From Eulemur rufifrons (taxonomy: Eukaryota; Chordata; Mammalia; Primates; Lemuridae), in NCBI RefSeq assembly GCF_041146395.1, contig NC_090999.1, positions 73,599,001 through 73,663,000 on the forward strand: 64,000 nucleotides of DNA, read 5' to 3'. Below the pieces are notes generated by a model. It was not told the origin of the DNA. It saw nothing but the letters and a program-made list of their open reading frames with translations, and did no database searches. The first letter of the stretch is position 1, and the number at the start of each line of letters is the position of its first letter. The position numbers and the translations under genes are program-made. This document shows, in pieces, positions 35,780 to 46,845 of the stretch.

Positions 35780-37030
35780 ATGAGAGAACAAATCAATGAA
35801 AGAGAAAGCAAACAAATAATAAGAAAAAATCAACAAAAATAAAAGGTGTTTCTTTGAAAGATCTTTTGAATGTTGATAACTCATAGAAAACCAATGAGGA
35901 AAAAAGAGAGAAAATATAATTTGCAACAACAGAAATGAAAATGGGACAAAATATTCTACAGATATTAAAAAGATAAAGAAGTGATATAATGAGCAATTTT
36001 TCTTAATAAATGAGACAACAAAGATGGCCAAATCTTGAAAAACAGAACTTGAAAAGAAAAACTAAAATAAAAAAACTGAAAATCTAAGTAATCTAATAGC
36101 TAAAGAAATTGAATGTATAATTTAGAAAATATTCCACTAACAAATTTCCAGGTATAAATGGTTTTGTTAGCACATACTAACAAATACACAAGGAAGAAAA
36201 AACAATAATCCTACAGAACCTCTATTGGAAAATATATGAGGAAAATCCTAATTTTATGAGGCCATAAATTAAAATCTGAAAAAGTTAATCTTTAGAAAAA
36301 GATAATCATAGATCAATATCATTCATAAACATAGATACAGATATGCTTAATATTATGTAAAGGAATCCAGCAATATATTAAGGGAATAATACGTCATGAT
36401 CAAGCCAGGGTTTATCCCTGGATTTCAAGGTTCATATTTCAAAATCAGGCAATGCAATAAGCCATATTGAAAGAATGAAAGAGAAAGGAAAATCCATGTT
36501 ATCATCTCAGTAGATGCAGAACTTGTATCTGCATCCACTGAGATGTATCTGACTAAAGTAAAACCTGTTTCATTACAATATAAAAAAAAAATCCCCTATC
36601 AATGTGTAAATAAAAAGGAGTTTTGTACAACTGATTTTTAGAAGTCTATTAAAATAAAGTTATAATTAAACATTAAATTTCATTCTACTGAGATTGGGAA
36701 CAAGGCAAGGACACACACTCTTACAAGTTCTAGTCAGAATCACATTGGAATTTTTAGCTAGTCAAATAAGACAGGAAAAAGAAATGAAAAATGAAAGCAA
36801 GAGTACAATTGTTATTTACAATCAATGTGATTGTGTGTGTTAAAAATCAAAAGGAATCTTCAATCACCTTGATAGAATCTGTAGGTTATTAGAATTAATA
36901 TGTGTATTTAAGCAAGGTTGCACAATGCAAGGTTAATGTAAAAAATAGTATTTCTTTACACTCGCAACAAATAATTGGGAAATAAAAAAAACCAATCCCA
37001 CTTTGGCATTAAAAATGAAATAAATGTAAC
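35780..37030 (+). mobile_element. Ancient L1M ORF2 (reverse-transcriptase region)
   Basis: Diverged sense ORF2 blocks occur in order: 'agatcaatatcattcataaa', 'cgtcatgatcaagccagggt', 'ttatccctggatttcaaggt', 'atcatctcagtagatgcaga', 'gggaacaaggcaaggacaca' and 'tctagtcagaatcacattgg'. This is the RT-encoding part. Every frame is broken by stops and indels. Confidence 0.75.
36503..36545. repeat. 18-bp near-perfect inverted repeat (hairpin)
   Basis: The left arm 'catctcagtagatgcaga' (36,503-36,520) pairs with the right arm 36,528-36,545, with one mismatch and a 7-nt loop 'acttgta'. The left arm is normal L1 ORF2 sequence; the right arm is not what L1 has at that place. Confidence 0.9.
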
Positions 37031-37582
37031 CAAAGTATGAATGTTAATATTCAGAGGTTTCTCAGATTTTACAATATTTACAAGCTAACAAGTTAACCTT
37101 CACAATTTTCTGAATGCTGGATGACTATATGAAACTGTTAATTTAAAGACAAAGGACATTACTACTCACAGCAATAGCAATAGTCAGAGTATACTTATTT
37201 AAACTGGTTCCTAAGCCCAGTTCTTATGGAGCAACATAAAGAAGGCTAAATAACACCTGCATTAGTAATAGGTTGGATGATAGAAGAACCCCAAGTTTGG
37301 AGAATCTACACCTTTTATGATAGACATTAACCCTGCCTGAAATTTGCCTGCAAGAAATATACTACCTTTATTACATTTTACAGTAAATACACTTATACAC
37401 TTGCCTACAGATGAAGACACTATTTGAAACTTTCAATGATTTTTACTATGCAAACATTCTTGAAAAGATTGTCCAGGCCAAAGGTAGTCAATGTCTCTGC
37501 TTGCATACATACAGAAGAATGAGACCCATGGAGAATTTTCTACCAAGTGAGCAAAATCTCTACACTGAAACCTGGTAAGCTT
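37031..37582. other. Unrecognised DNA, left flank of a young L1
   Basis: It may be further decayed L1M, but no landmark is firm. Confidence 0.35.
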
Positions 37583-37604
37583 TAAAAAAATATTTTTGAT
37601 AAAG

Positions 37605-37934
37605 GCCATTCTCACTGGAGTTAAGTGATATCTCATTGTGATTTTGATTTGCATTTCCCTGATGATTAGAGATGTTGAGCATTTTTTCATATGTTTGTTA
37701 GCCATTCTTATATCTTCTTTTGAAAAATTTCTATTCATGTCCTTTGCCCACTTTTTTGTAGGGTTGTTTGATTTTTTTCTTACTGATTTTCCTGAGTTCT
37801 AAATAGATTCTTGTGATCAGTCCTTTATCTGATGTGTAGTATGCAAAAATTTTTTCCCATTCTGTAGGTTGTCTGTTTACTCTCTTGACTGTTTCTTTGG
37901 CTGTGTTGGCGTGGATGTGGAGAGACAGGAACAC
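37605..37934 (-). pseudogene. Inverted L1 ORF2p segment
   Basis: Minus-strand frames encode consecutive pieces of the ORF2p C-terminal region. The first has '[20 protein letters not shown]' and the second '[20 protein letters not shown]' and '[15 protein letters not shown]'. A stop and frame change separate the two pieces near 37,731-37,738. Frames still match well, indicating a fairly young insertion. Confidence 0.9.
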
Positions 37935-38347
37935 TCATACACTGCTGGTGGGACTGTAAACTAGTGCAACGCCTGTGGAAAGCAATATGGAGATACCTTA
38001 AACAGATTCAAATAGACCTACCATTCGATCCAGCAATCCCATTATTGGGCATCTACCCAGAAGAACAAAAGTCATTCTATAAAAAAGACACCTGCACCTG
38101 AATGTTTATAGCAGCACAATTCACAATTGCAAAGATGTGGAAACAACCCAAATGCCCATCAATTCATGAATGGATTAGCAAAATGTGGTATATGCATACC
38201 AAGGAGTATTACTCAGCTATAAGAAATAACGGTGATATGGCATCTCTTTGGTTCTCCTGGAGAGAGTTGGAACCCATTCTATTAAGTGAAGTATCCCAAG
38301 AATGGAAAAATAAGCACCACTACTCACCAGCAAATTGGTTTCCCTGA
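37905..38347 (+). pseudogene. Sense L1 ORF2p C-terminal segment
   Basis: This continues the protein from the position where the inverted segment ends, through 'FDPAIPLLGIYP' to 'MFIAAQFTIAKMWKQPKCPS' and a C-terminal 'SQEWKNKHHYSPANWFP' before the stop. A TGA at about 38,099 interrupts it; the 32.3-kb copy has CAA at the same codon. Both are explained by decay of an ancestral CGA (CpG). The C-terminal domain contributes to ORF2p RNA binding; EN and RT are absent. Confidence 0.85.
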
Positions 38348-38579
38348 TTATCACCTAAGTGCACATTTGGGAATAACACCAATTGGGTATCGGACTGAGG
38401 TGGGAGGTGGAGGGAGGGGATGAGTGCATAACTACATGATGAGTGCAATGTGCACTGTCTAGGGAATGGACACGCTTGAAGCTCAGACTCGTGGGGATGG
38501 GAGGGCATGGGCAATATATAGAACCTGAACTTTTGTACCTCCATAATAAGCTGAAATAAAAAAATATTTTTAAAATCTA

Positions 38580-39020
38580 AATCCATGCAGAGACATATTG
38601 TAGTCATGGACTGGCAGACTCAATATTTTTAAGGTCGATAAATGCCTAGCAAGACTAATAAAGAAAAAAAAAGTGAGAAAGCAGAAACCAGAAATTTTCA
38701 GCACCATGAATAAAAATTGGGCATCATTTAAGTGACATTAAAAGGATAAAAAGAGAATATAATGAGCAACTGAATGCCAGTAGACTTGACAACTTAGATA
38801 AAATTGACAAATTCCTTAAAAATCACAAGTTATCAAAACTGACACAAAATAAATAGAATATTTTAAATAGCCCAATATCTATTAAAAATATTGAATTCAT
38901 AGCAAAACCCTTCTTAAAGTGATATATAGAATCAATTGAACCCATAATACATCTGGCAGGCTTTTTGGAAAAAATATATGCAAGACAATTCTAAAATGTA
39001 TATGGATATGCAAAAGATGT
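38580..39020 (+). mobile_element. Ancient L1M ORF2 fragments
   Basis: 'ttaaaaggataaaaagagaa' with 'acttagataaaattgacaaa' and 'cccaatatctattaaaaata' correspond to the region preceding the RT core. 'gacaattctaaaatgtatat' with 'gcaaaagatgtagaatgg' correspond to a downstream part. The L1 is therefore internally deleted or rearranged here. Confidence 0.65.
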
Positions 39021-39029
39021 AGAATGGTA

Positions 39030-39552
39030 TATTAGTTTCCTATTGCTGTTGTAACAAATTACCACAAACTTAGTGGCTTACCACATGAATTTATGATCTT
39101 TCAGTTTAGAGGTCAGAAATGCAAAATGGATCTTATAAGGATAAAATCAAGAGGACAGGTGAGCTATGTTTTTTTGTTTGTTTGTTTGTTTGTTTTGTTT
39201 TGTTTTGTTTTGTTTCTGGAGGCACTTGCATTTTTCAGCTTTGAGAAGTTGTCTGAACTCTGTGCATGAACTCTGTGGCTCATAGTGACATGGACACGAC
39301 TCCAACCTCTGTTTCCATCACATTTTCTTGAACTTTCTTGCCTTCTTCATATAAGGACTCTTGTGATTGCATTTGTCCTCCCAGATAATTGAGAATAATC
39401 TCCCCATCTTTTGTTTTAATCTCCCCATCTTAAGTCTCTTAACTTAAATCAAATCTGGAATTTTCCTGTTGCCACATATGGTAACATATAAACAGGTTCT
39501 GGACATTAAAATGTGGACACCTTTAGGAGGTCATTAGTCTGCCTACAAAAGT
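39030..39552 (-). mobile_element. MLT1J/K-type MaLR LTR (3' LTR)
   Basis: The reverse complement of the LTR is clear: 'tttcctattgctgttgtaac', 'attaccacaaacttagtggc', 'ggactcttgtgattgcattt', 'catatggtaacatataaaca', 'ttctggacattaaaatgtgg' and 'cattagtctgcctac'. A GTTT/GTTTT expansion sits inside it. Its position next to matching internal sequence (39,556-40,410) makes it the 3' LTR of a minus-strand element. Confidence 0.8.
39168..39215. repeat. (GTTT)n/(GTTTT)n microsatellite
   Basis: About five GTTT units followed by five GTTTT units, within the MLT1J-type LTR. Confidence 0.9.
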
Positions 39553-39555
39553 CAA

Positions 39556-40410
39556 TTCTCTAGCCCCCTAAAATTAACTTCCATCCCACATGCAAAATGT
39601 ATGCACTTCATCCAAAATTCCTCCCAAATCGTAATATAAACTCAAAGTCTGAAAATCTTATCTAAATCTCATCAGGTCAAGATTTTCAACATTTCCTTGA
39701 AATCACCTAAAGCAGTTATACGTCAGGCTGTGTGTGTAATCCATCCTAAGGCACAATTCCTCTTCATCTGTAAACTCATGAAACTTAAGACACAAATGAT
39801 CTGCTCCCAAAATACAATGGTGGTATAGGTATAAGATAACAGTAATAGACAAGCTCATTTAAGAAGGGAGGATGTAGAAGGAACAAAGGAGTCGTTGATC
39901 TCAAACAACTTCAAAATCCACTCAGACAAACTCTGTTAGTTTTTAAAGACTAAAAATGATACTCAGTTTGGGGCTCTGTTCTATGGGCTCATGATTCTAC
40001 CCTCTGGAGTTAAGGCTCCATGTTTGGTGATATCCTTTCTTTGCTATAAAGTATAGTACATGTTTGCAGCTGAATAGCTTCATTGTTTATTTCCTGCCTG
40101 TAAAGTAAAATTTTGGGAGTCTGATAGCCTCCTTCCATTCTGAACTTTCTTTATTCTTTTCAGTCCAGGTTAGCAGTGTTTGTGGTTGTTTAACATCTTA
40201 AGAACCTTGTGGGGCTCCCATGTACGTCACATGGATTCAATTCATTAGAGAAGAGATTCTTCTACATATCTTTTTTAGATAATCCTGTTTCTATATTTGG
40301 CTTCCACTAACATGAATGAGGGTATCTAGGAGCCACACATTTAATACCTTAAAAGAGTATTTTATGTGACTTAAAATTCTGCCCTTTGATCTTCCTAAGG
40401 TAATAAAACT
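39556..40410 (-). mobile_element. MaLR internal region (MLT1-int-like)
   Basis: On the plus strand, 'aattcctcccaaatcgtaat', 'ataaactcaaagtctgaaaa', 'tctaaatctcatcaggtcaa', 'aattcctcttcatctgtaaa' and 'cccaaaatacaatggtggta' match the reverse complement of the gag-derived internal region next to MLT1 3' LTRs. No open frame persists. This is a decayed endogenous retroviral-like relic. Confidence 0.65.
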
Positions 40411-40419
40411 CGAATAACT

Positions 40420-41285
40420 CCAGATAAACCAAACAAAATAACAGTACAACAGCTCAAAGAATTAAACTGTCATTGAACTACTACTCATGAGGTATACAGA
40501 GACTCACATGCTAAACCTAATAGGGTTACTGCCTGCTAAAATAACCTAATATAATAGACAAGATGTCCAAGGTACAATAAAACATTAACCTGCAAACCAA
40601 GAAGCAAGAAAACCACAACGTGCACAAGAAAAGACAATCAGTGGAGAACAACAGAAAAATGAATTAGATGTTGGAATTACCTGACATGGACTTTAAAGTG
40701 GTCATCACAAAAATGCTTCAAAAATAAGTTATAAATTCTCTTGACACAAATGAAATATTAGAAAATCTCAGTAGATATAGAAGTTATATAAAAAAGAAAC
40801 AAATTGCATAACTGAAAAATACAATAACAGAAATACAAAACTTTCATAGACAACAGTAGAGTGGATTTGATAAAGACTAGAATTAGTGAATGTAAGAATA
40901 AGGAAATAAAATCCTCCCAGTATAAACAACAGAGAGAAAAATAGACTGAAATAAAAATGAACAAACCCTCAGAGACCCATGGGACGATAACAAAAGATTC
41001 AGCATTCTAATCCATCCAGTTCTAGAAGGAGAGAAGAAAGAGAGGGAATAAAAGAATAGCAGAGGGAACAATGGCTTAAATATTCCCAAATTTGGTGAAA
41101 GATTTAAGATTTAAAAAAAAACAAATAGGATAAAATTAGAGAAATCTATGTCAAGACAACTCATAATTTAGCTTTTCAAACTAAAAATAAAAAAATCTTG
41201 AAAGCCTCCTGAGAAAAATAAATTATTAACAATATGAAAACACTAATTTAAATGACAGCGGACATTCTGAAAATGCAATGCCATG
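40420..41285 (+). mobile_element. L1M ORF1 region (5' part of nested host L1)
   Basis: Sense ORF1 landmarks: 'agatgttggaattacctgac', 'catggactttaaagtggtca', 'cataactgaaaaatacaata', 'ccctcagagacccatgggac', 'cccaaatttggtgaaagatt' and 'aatcttgaaagcctcctgag'. These span the coiled coil and the start of the RRM. The frame is destroyed. ORF1 breaks off near 'ccatggagac' and resumes at about 42,180, after an inserted block. Confidence 0.75.
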
Positions 41286-42180
41286 GAGACAATAAAAAGA
41301 TTAGCAGTTGCCAGAGGGTAGAGAGAGGGAAGAATGAATAGGTGGAGGCCACAGATGATTTTTAGAACAACATATCAGTCAGATTCTCCAGAAAAACAGA
41401 ATCAATAGAATATATACATATACATATACATATATAGATATACAGGAGGATATTTCTTATGGAAATGTCTTGTGCAATTATAGAGGCCAAGAAGTCTGAC
41501 AATATGTTGTCTTCAAACTGGAGAACCAGGAAAGCAAGTGTTGTAATTCAGTACAAGTCCTAAGGCCTGAGAAGCAGAAGAGCCAATGTCATAACTCCCA
41601 GTCCAGAGCCAGGAGCTCTAATGTCTGAAAGCAGGAGAACACGGATGTCTCACCTTAAGAAAATAGAGAATTCACACTTGCTCTCCCTTTTTGTCCTGTT
41701 TAGGCCCTCACTATATTGGATGATATCTGCCAACATTGGTGAGAATAGATCTTCTTTGCTTAGTCTACTGATTCAAATGCTAATCTTTTCTATAAACACC
41801 CTTATAGTCATACACAGACGTAATGTTTTAACAACTATCTGGACAAGGTGACACAAAATTAGCCATCTTAGGCAGTGAAATTACTCTGTATGGCACTATA
41901 ATGGTAGATACATGACATCATACATTTTTCAAAACCCACAAAATGTACAACACCAAGAGTGAACCCTAATGTAAAATATGCACTTTAAGGGATAATGATG
42001 TGCTAATGTAGTAGATTCACTGATTGTAATGAAAGTACCATTCTTGTGTGGGATTTGGGTGGCTGTGAGGCTGTGCATTTATGGGAGCAGGGCCACGTGG
42101 GAAATCTCTGTACCTTTTGGTCATTTTTGATGTGAACCTAAAAGCTCCTATAAAAATAATCTATTGTTTTTAAAAAAATG
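41286..42180 (+). mobile_element. L1ME-type 3' end inserted in the L1M, itself split by an LTR
   Basis: 'aataaaaagattagcagttg' with 'ccagagggtagagagaggga' is L1ME 3' UTR; it is interrupted at about 41,368. It resumes at 41,868 with 'ttaggcagtgaaattactct', 'caacaccaagagtgaaccct', 'aagggataatgatgtgctaa' and 'ggaaatctctgtaccttttg', ending in an A run. Between the parts lies an MLT2-type LTR. Confidence 0.75.
41369..41867 (-). mobile_element. MLT2-type (ERVL) solo LTR, antisense
   Basis: The plus strand shows 'cagtcagattctccagaaaa', 'acagaatcaatagaatatat', 'gtcctgtttaggccctcact', 'atattggatgatatctgcca' and 'gattcaaatgctaatctttt', ending 'gacacaaaattagccatc'. This is the reverse complement of MLT2-like LTRs, which normally begin 'tggttaattttatgtgtcaa'. 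A (TATACA)n stretch lies near its start. Confidence 0.75.
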
Positions 42181-43975
42181 AAGGTAAATAAAAATATTTT
42201 CAGGCTTTAAAAAAAAACTAAAAAATGTGTTGGTGCTATACCTATTTTTACATATTATCTAAAGTAAGTTCTTCAAACATGAAATGATAAAACAAGGAAA
42301 GAACAAAGAGCAGAAATGTGAATATATAACAGTAGCTTTTTTTCTCATACATTTTATAAATCATATTTGATGGTTTTTATTAAAGCAAAAATTATAACAA
42401 CTTCTAATATTATAAAATAATATTTAACATTGGGAAAGATAACTTACACAGGACTGAGCATCCACCATTGACTCAAAGTAGTAAAATATTGATACTAATA
42501 GACTCTTACTAGGTCACACATGTATGTTATAATAGCAAAGGGAAACACTATGTAAATTATACAAAGAGAAACATTTTAAAAATATCAAGATTGAATCCTA
42601 AAAAATGTTCAAATAACCCACAGTAAAATAAGAAATGTGAAACAGAAAATTGAAAAGTAGAGGGAAAAAAAGAGAACAAATAATAAAATGGCAGACTTGC
42701 TTATGCACGCACATATTGATAATTACTTTAAACATAAATATTCTCAAAGTAAAAGTCAACAGAGATTAGAGGAGTGGATAAAAATACCTGAAATCATTAT
42801 TTGCTGCTTATAAATTTAGCAATATAGGTAGGATGAAAGTAAAAGGGTTGAAAATATACACTATGTAAATATTAATCATAGAAGTGGCTGTTTTAATATC
42901 TGATAATGTAGATTTCAAAGTAAAGAAAACCACTAGAGACAAGGAGGTATATTATTGTACATAATCATAAATGGATCATTCTACCAGGAAGATGTTATGA
43001 TCATAACATAAATAATAGAAAACCAAAGGCTCAAAATACATGATAAAAAAACAGAATTGAGGAAATACAAACAAAAACACAGTAATAGTTGGAGACTTCA
43101 TCATTTTCCTTACATGAGCTGATAAAACTAGTAGAAGGAAGACCAACAAGGTTATAAAAGAGCTGAAGAACACAATCAACCATGAGGATCTAATGGCATT
43201 TATATGACATTTCACCCAAGAGCAGCATAGTACACATTCTATTCAAGAGCCCACAGAATATTTACCAAGTATAATGTATCTTCATTTATAAAGCAAACCT
43301 CCAAATATTTAAAATCATTGAAATAATACAATGTGTTTTCTGACCATAATGAATTCAAACGAGAAATCAATAAAAGAAAGACAATAAGAAAATCTCTAAA
43401 CACATGGAAATATAACAACACATTTCTAAAGTAATTCCTAGGTTAAAGAGGAAGTCTCAGCAGAAATAAAACAATACATAGAACGAAAAAAAAAAAAAAA
43501 AAAAAGGAAAACAGACTAAGTACCAAAAACAAACAAACGACTCTACAGATAGATATTTCTCATGAACTTAATAGCAAAAATCCTCAAAAAATATGCGAAC
43601 TGAATTTAGCAATGCATACAAAATTATAGCCAGTGATCTAGTGTGATTATTTCAAGTAAGCTAGGCTGGTTTAACATTCTAAAATTAATCATTGTAATCC
43701 ACCATATTCACTCACAAAAAAAAAAAAAAAATCATATGATCATATCAATTGTCACAGAAAGAACATTTGACAGAATTACCCATTCATAATAAAATCTCAA
43801 AATAGAGGATAATCACCTCAATTTGTTAAAGAGCTAGCAACACTAAATATCAACATGTAAGAGAATGAAATTGGACATCTACCTCACATAATATAAAAAA
43901 ATTAACTAATTCAAAATTAATTATTGACAAACTGAAGAGCTAAACCTCTAAAAAACACTCATAAGAAAATATATA
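42181..43975 (+). mobile_element. L1M, ORF1 3' end through ORF2 endonuclease and RT (3' part of nested host L1)
   Basis: 'aatgaaggtaaataaaaata' resumes ORF1. 'cagagattagaggagtggat', 'atatctgataatgtagattt', 'aatagttggagacttcatca', 'gcatagtacacattctattc' and 'ttttctgaccataatgaatt' follow the ORF2 endonuclease domain. From 43,540 RT-region blocks appear. An A20 run (43,486) and an A16 run (43,716) interrupt it. No intact frames. Confidence 0.75.
43486..43505. repeat. (A)20 run
   Basis: Twenty consecutive A within the ancient L1. Confidence 0.95.
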
Positions 43976-44835
43976 TACATTTTATATCTTATGATTTTGG
44001 TGAAAATCCTATTAGCATCATTCTAAGATTCACGAGAAATTTTTACCATGTGTTCTGTTTAAGAGGTAAATAAAACATTCCAAAATATTCCAGCACTTCC
44101 CCCACAAAGGCTTTAGGTTTTGTTTTTTATTTCATTTTTCATGATCATTATATAGTGATCAAATTATAAACTGTAGTTTATAGTTACTCATACTGGTTAT
44201 TATCATTTGATCCATGTTATTTAAAACCAAGAATATCAATTAACAGAAAGTTTTTAGATACATGGACACAATATGAGCTTACTTTTTAAGAATAATGCTT
44301 TATTGATATATTTGTTAAGTAATATTTTGCTTAGATAATGCTGTTCTGGAATGTTTTTAGCAGTTCAGCCTAGAGGGTAATGAAGCTGTGTATTCCTAAG
44401 GGATCATGATACAAATATCAATTTTACATCCATATCTACATCTATGTCTATGTCTAGATACATCTATCTTTAATTTATGTATTCAACAAATTTTATTGTT
44501 AATTATGCTTAAAGATCAAGAATTTGACCTTTACAAAAGGTGCTGAAAGTACCAATTGATGTAAATTTTTGTTTATAGATGCTAAATTTAACTATGTACA
44601 GAGGATAAAAGTAACTGGACTACAAAATACATTTGTCATACTCATTCTTTCTATCCTCTAGACTTTGGGCAACACCTTATACTAAATATCAGCTTAGAAA
44701 TGCTAGTTAAGAACTGGAGAAAGTTTAGTTATTTTTATCATGGTTAATCCCAAAGTCTGTGATAAGGAGATTACTCTGTTCATCTCTGAATTCAAATAAA
44801 TCCATGGAAATAAGAAGTACACTTGTAGTACAGAT
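43976..44835. other. Unrecognised AT-rich DNA
   Basis: No gene or repeat family recognised. Confidence 0.45.
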
Positions 44836-44970
44836 GCTTTTCAATTTACAATGGGGTTGCATGCCCACAAATCCATTGTAAGCTGAAAATATCATTCAGT
44901 TGAAAATATCATCATAAAGTTGATAGTTTGTATGTTGAACCTTCATAAATTGGGGACTGTCTGTATTTAC
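44836..44970. mobile_element. Short TcMar-like MITE
   Basis: 'cttttcaatttacaatgggg' at the left and 'cataaattggggactgtctg' at the right are imperfect inverted termini of the 'cttgacttacgatgggg' / 'gtcggggaccgtctg' kind. The repeated 'gttgaaaatatcat' in the middle also fits. The element is internally deleted to about 130 bp, with no transposase. Confidence 0.6.
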
Positions 44971-45079
44971 TGAATAGCAGTAAGAACAGCTTCACTTGCA
45001 TCCTCCTTTAAAATGTACAAAGTTAACTTTCACATAAGAATTTCATGTCAGTCATGTAAATCACAGGAGATATGTGAAC

Positions 45080-45185
45080 TATATGTAATCATTCTTATTT
45101 CACAGGTAAGACACAGAAAATTTTACAAAGCAGAGCCAAGACTGTAATCCCAGTCTTCTGACCCAACTCAAGTTCCAAGATTTTT
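45080..45185 (-). mobile_element. MIR SINE fragment, antisense
   Basis: 'cattcttatttcacaggtaa', 'gcagagccaagactgtaatc' and 'ccagtcttctgacccaac' match the MIR core in reverse complement. Confidence 0.65.
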
Positions 45186-45700
45186 TGCAGTACCTGTTTT
45201 TCTATGCATCCTCTATCAACATTGGCTCTCAACCCTATCAGACGAAGTGATGCTGTTCTAAAAGGAATGTATAGAAAGTCCTTTTTTACTCTCCTGAAAT
45301 AAAGCTTATAAACAGAATAAGAAATCTATATACATAACTTTAAAATAATTGACATGCTCATGATTATACAGAATATAAAAATAAATTGGTGAAATAATGT
45401 ATATTTCAATAAGTAAATACCTGAACATGATACCACTAGAACATGTAGTGAAGGAATCAGGTATTTGCACATATATGTAGAATAGTCATAAATGCAACTG
45501 CTAAAAATTCAGACTGAAACAAATTAATTATACTGAAGGTTTCAGTCTTTCTCAATGATGAATATTTACTGATAAAACTGTTAACAAAGTATAATTTCCA
45601 AGATGTATACAGTAGTTGTATTTAGGGAAATATAATGTATATTCACATCCAGCTAACATTATTTTGTAATTATAAGTAGGATTTCCTTCTTGAATGTCAT
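45186..45700. other. Unrecognised AT-rich DNA
   Basis: Nothing recognised. Confidence 0.45.
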
Positions 45701-45704
45701 GGAT

Positions 45705-45835
45705 ATAACTGTTCTTCATGGTATATCGAACATCCCTAGCTAGTGCTTACACCATGCCAGTAAAGTGCCCAAATCTTATGACAAGCAACACTGCCCCCCT
45801 GAATTTCACAATGATCCCTGGGGTGTTGACATCTT
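45705..45835 (-). mobile_element. Possible diverged MER20
   Basis: 'aacatccctagctagtgctt', 'accatgccagtaaagtgccc' and 'acaatgatccctggggtg' follow the layout of reverse-complement MER20 but are strongly diverged. Confidence 0.4.
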
Positions 45836-46824
45836 CTCTGCTGTGCACTGCTGAACACAACATGGAACAATGGGCAGAGTGACTGGGAAGTACTTCACAT
45901 TTCTGCCCATCAAGTGGCAATCACTTTAAGGACTTTGTATATTTTCCATCTTAGGACCACTTTTGAAATAGCTTGTAGCACTCTGCACTGCTTGTGCTCA
46001 TGCAGCCTGCTTCCTCAGGAGGACAATAAAGAAGTAATAGAGGCATATTTTTCTATCCTAAATTATGTATACCTTCTCAAGTAAAAAAGGATTAATTACT
46101 TTAACTATCATTCAATAGGCTTTTGTTAAATATCTCAAATGTCAATTATCCAAATGCCTAATATTATGAAGTAGTTAAAAAGAATTTATAATTCAGACAA
46201 TCAAAAATTCTTACCTATTCATGACTATCTCCTCAAAGGTCAAAGATAGGAACTTTTATTACTAAGCTTTACAGAAGCTAATTCGTGTCCTATGGCCAGA
46301 GTGATGGTAGTGGGCCAAGATATCACTTGTAGAGCCTGCCAACTGGAGCTTTTGTTATTGTGCTTGTCAAAATGACCCAGTGGGATGGAAGATTTATTAG
46401 AATTTTCCTTCCAGATAAATCCCTGTTGTGAATCAAATTATACACTTTGTATTGAATAATATTTTCAGCAACAATTCTGGAGTTGTTTAAAAGTTACTGT
46501 TAAGGCACATGTCATATATTTTGAAAATAAAATCAGAACATCCACAGAAGTTAAATGAATGGGAAATGTATTTCATAAGTTGACTTTTCATTGTTAAATA
46601 TTATTTGATTTTCAATGTAATCATATACTTTGTTTCAAGAGCTACAAGTCTTACTTATGATTTGATATTAAGTATCTTTCCTTTCTGATATACTGAAAAT
46701 TCTTAAGGATTTCCATAAAAGTTTGGGTTAAATGGTTATGAATTATCCTAAGAATTTTGAAATTTTTTTAAGTATTTTGTATGTGTATCTAAAGTCTACA
46801 AACAGAGAAACGAAACAGAGAAAC
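45836..46824. other. Unrecognised DNA
   Basis: No coding frame or repeat family recognised. Confidence 0.45.
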
Positions 46825-46845
46825 GGGGGGGGGGGGGGGGGGGGG
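46825..46845. repeat. Pure (G)21 homopolymer
   Basis: Twenty-one consecutive G on the plus strand, preceded by the short direct repeat 'acagagaaacg' / 'acagagaaacg'. Confidence 0.95.

Larger units (their letters stand above)
37583..38571 (+). mobile_element. Twin-primed (5'-inverted) lineage-specific L1 with 15-bp TSD
   Basis: The direct repeat 'taaaaaaatattttt' flanks the element at 37,583-37,597 and 38,557-38,571. The left ~300 bp (37,598 to about 37,902) is ORF2 in reverse complement; the remainder (about 37,903-38,556) is ORF2 C-terminus and 3' UTR in sense. The two segments meet at 'ggctgtgttggcgtggatgt'. The 3'-most end of the inverted part (near 37,600) and the 5' end of the sense part are almost adjacent in a normal L1, the hallmark of twin priming. 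The 3' UTR ends 'ccataataagctgaaataaa'. Confidence 0.95.

Noticed and set aside
40420..42180. HAL1-like 'half L1' (ORF1 joined directly to a 3' UTR)
   Set aside because: ORF1 resumes at about 42,180 and continues into ORF2 endonuclease, so nested insertion into an L1M explains the apparent ORF1-3' UTR fusion better.
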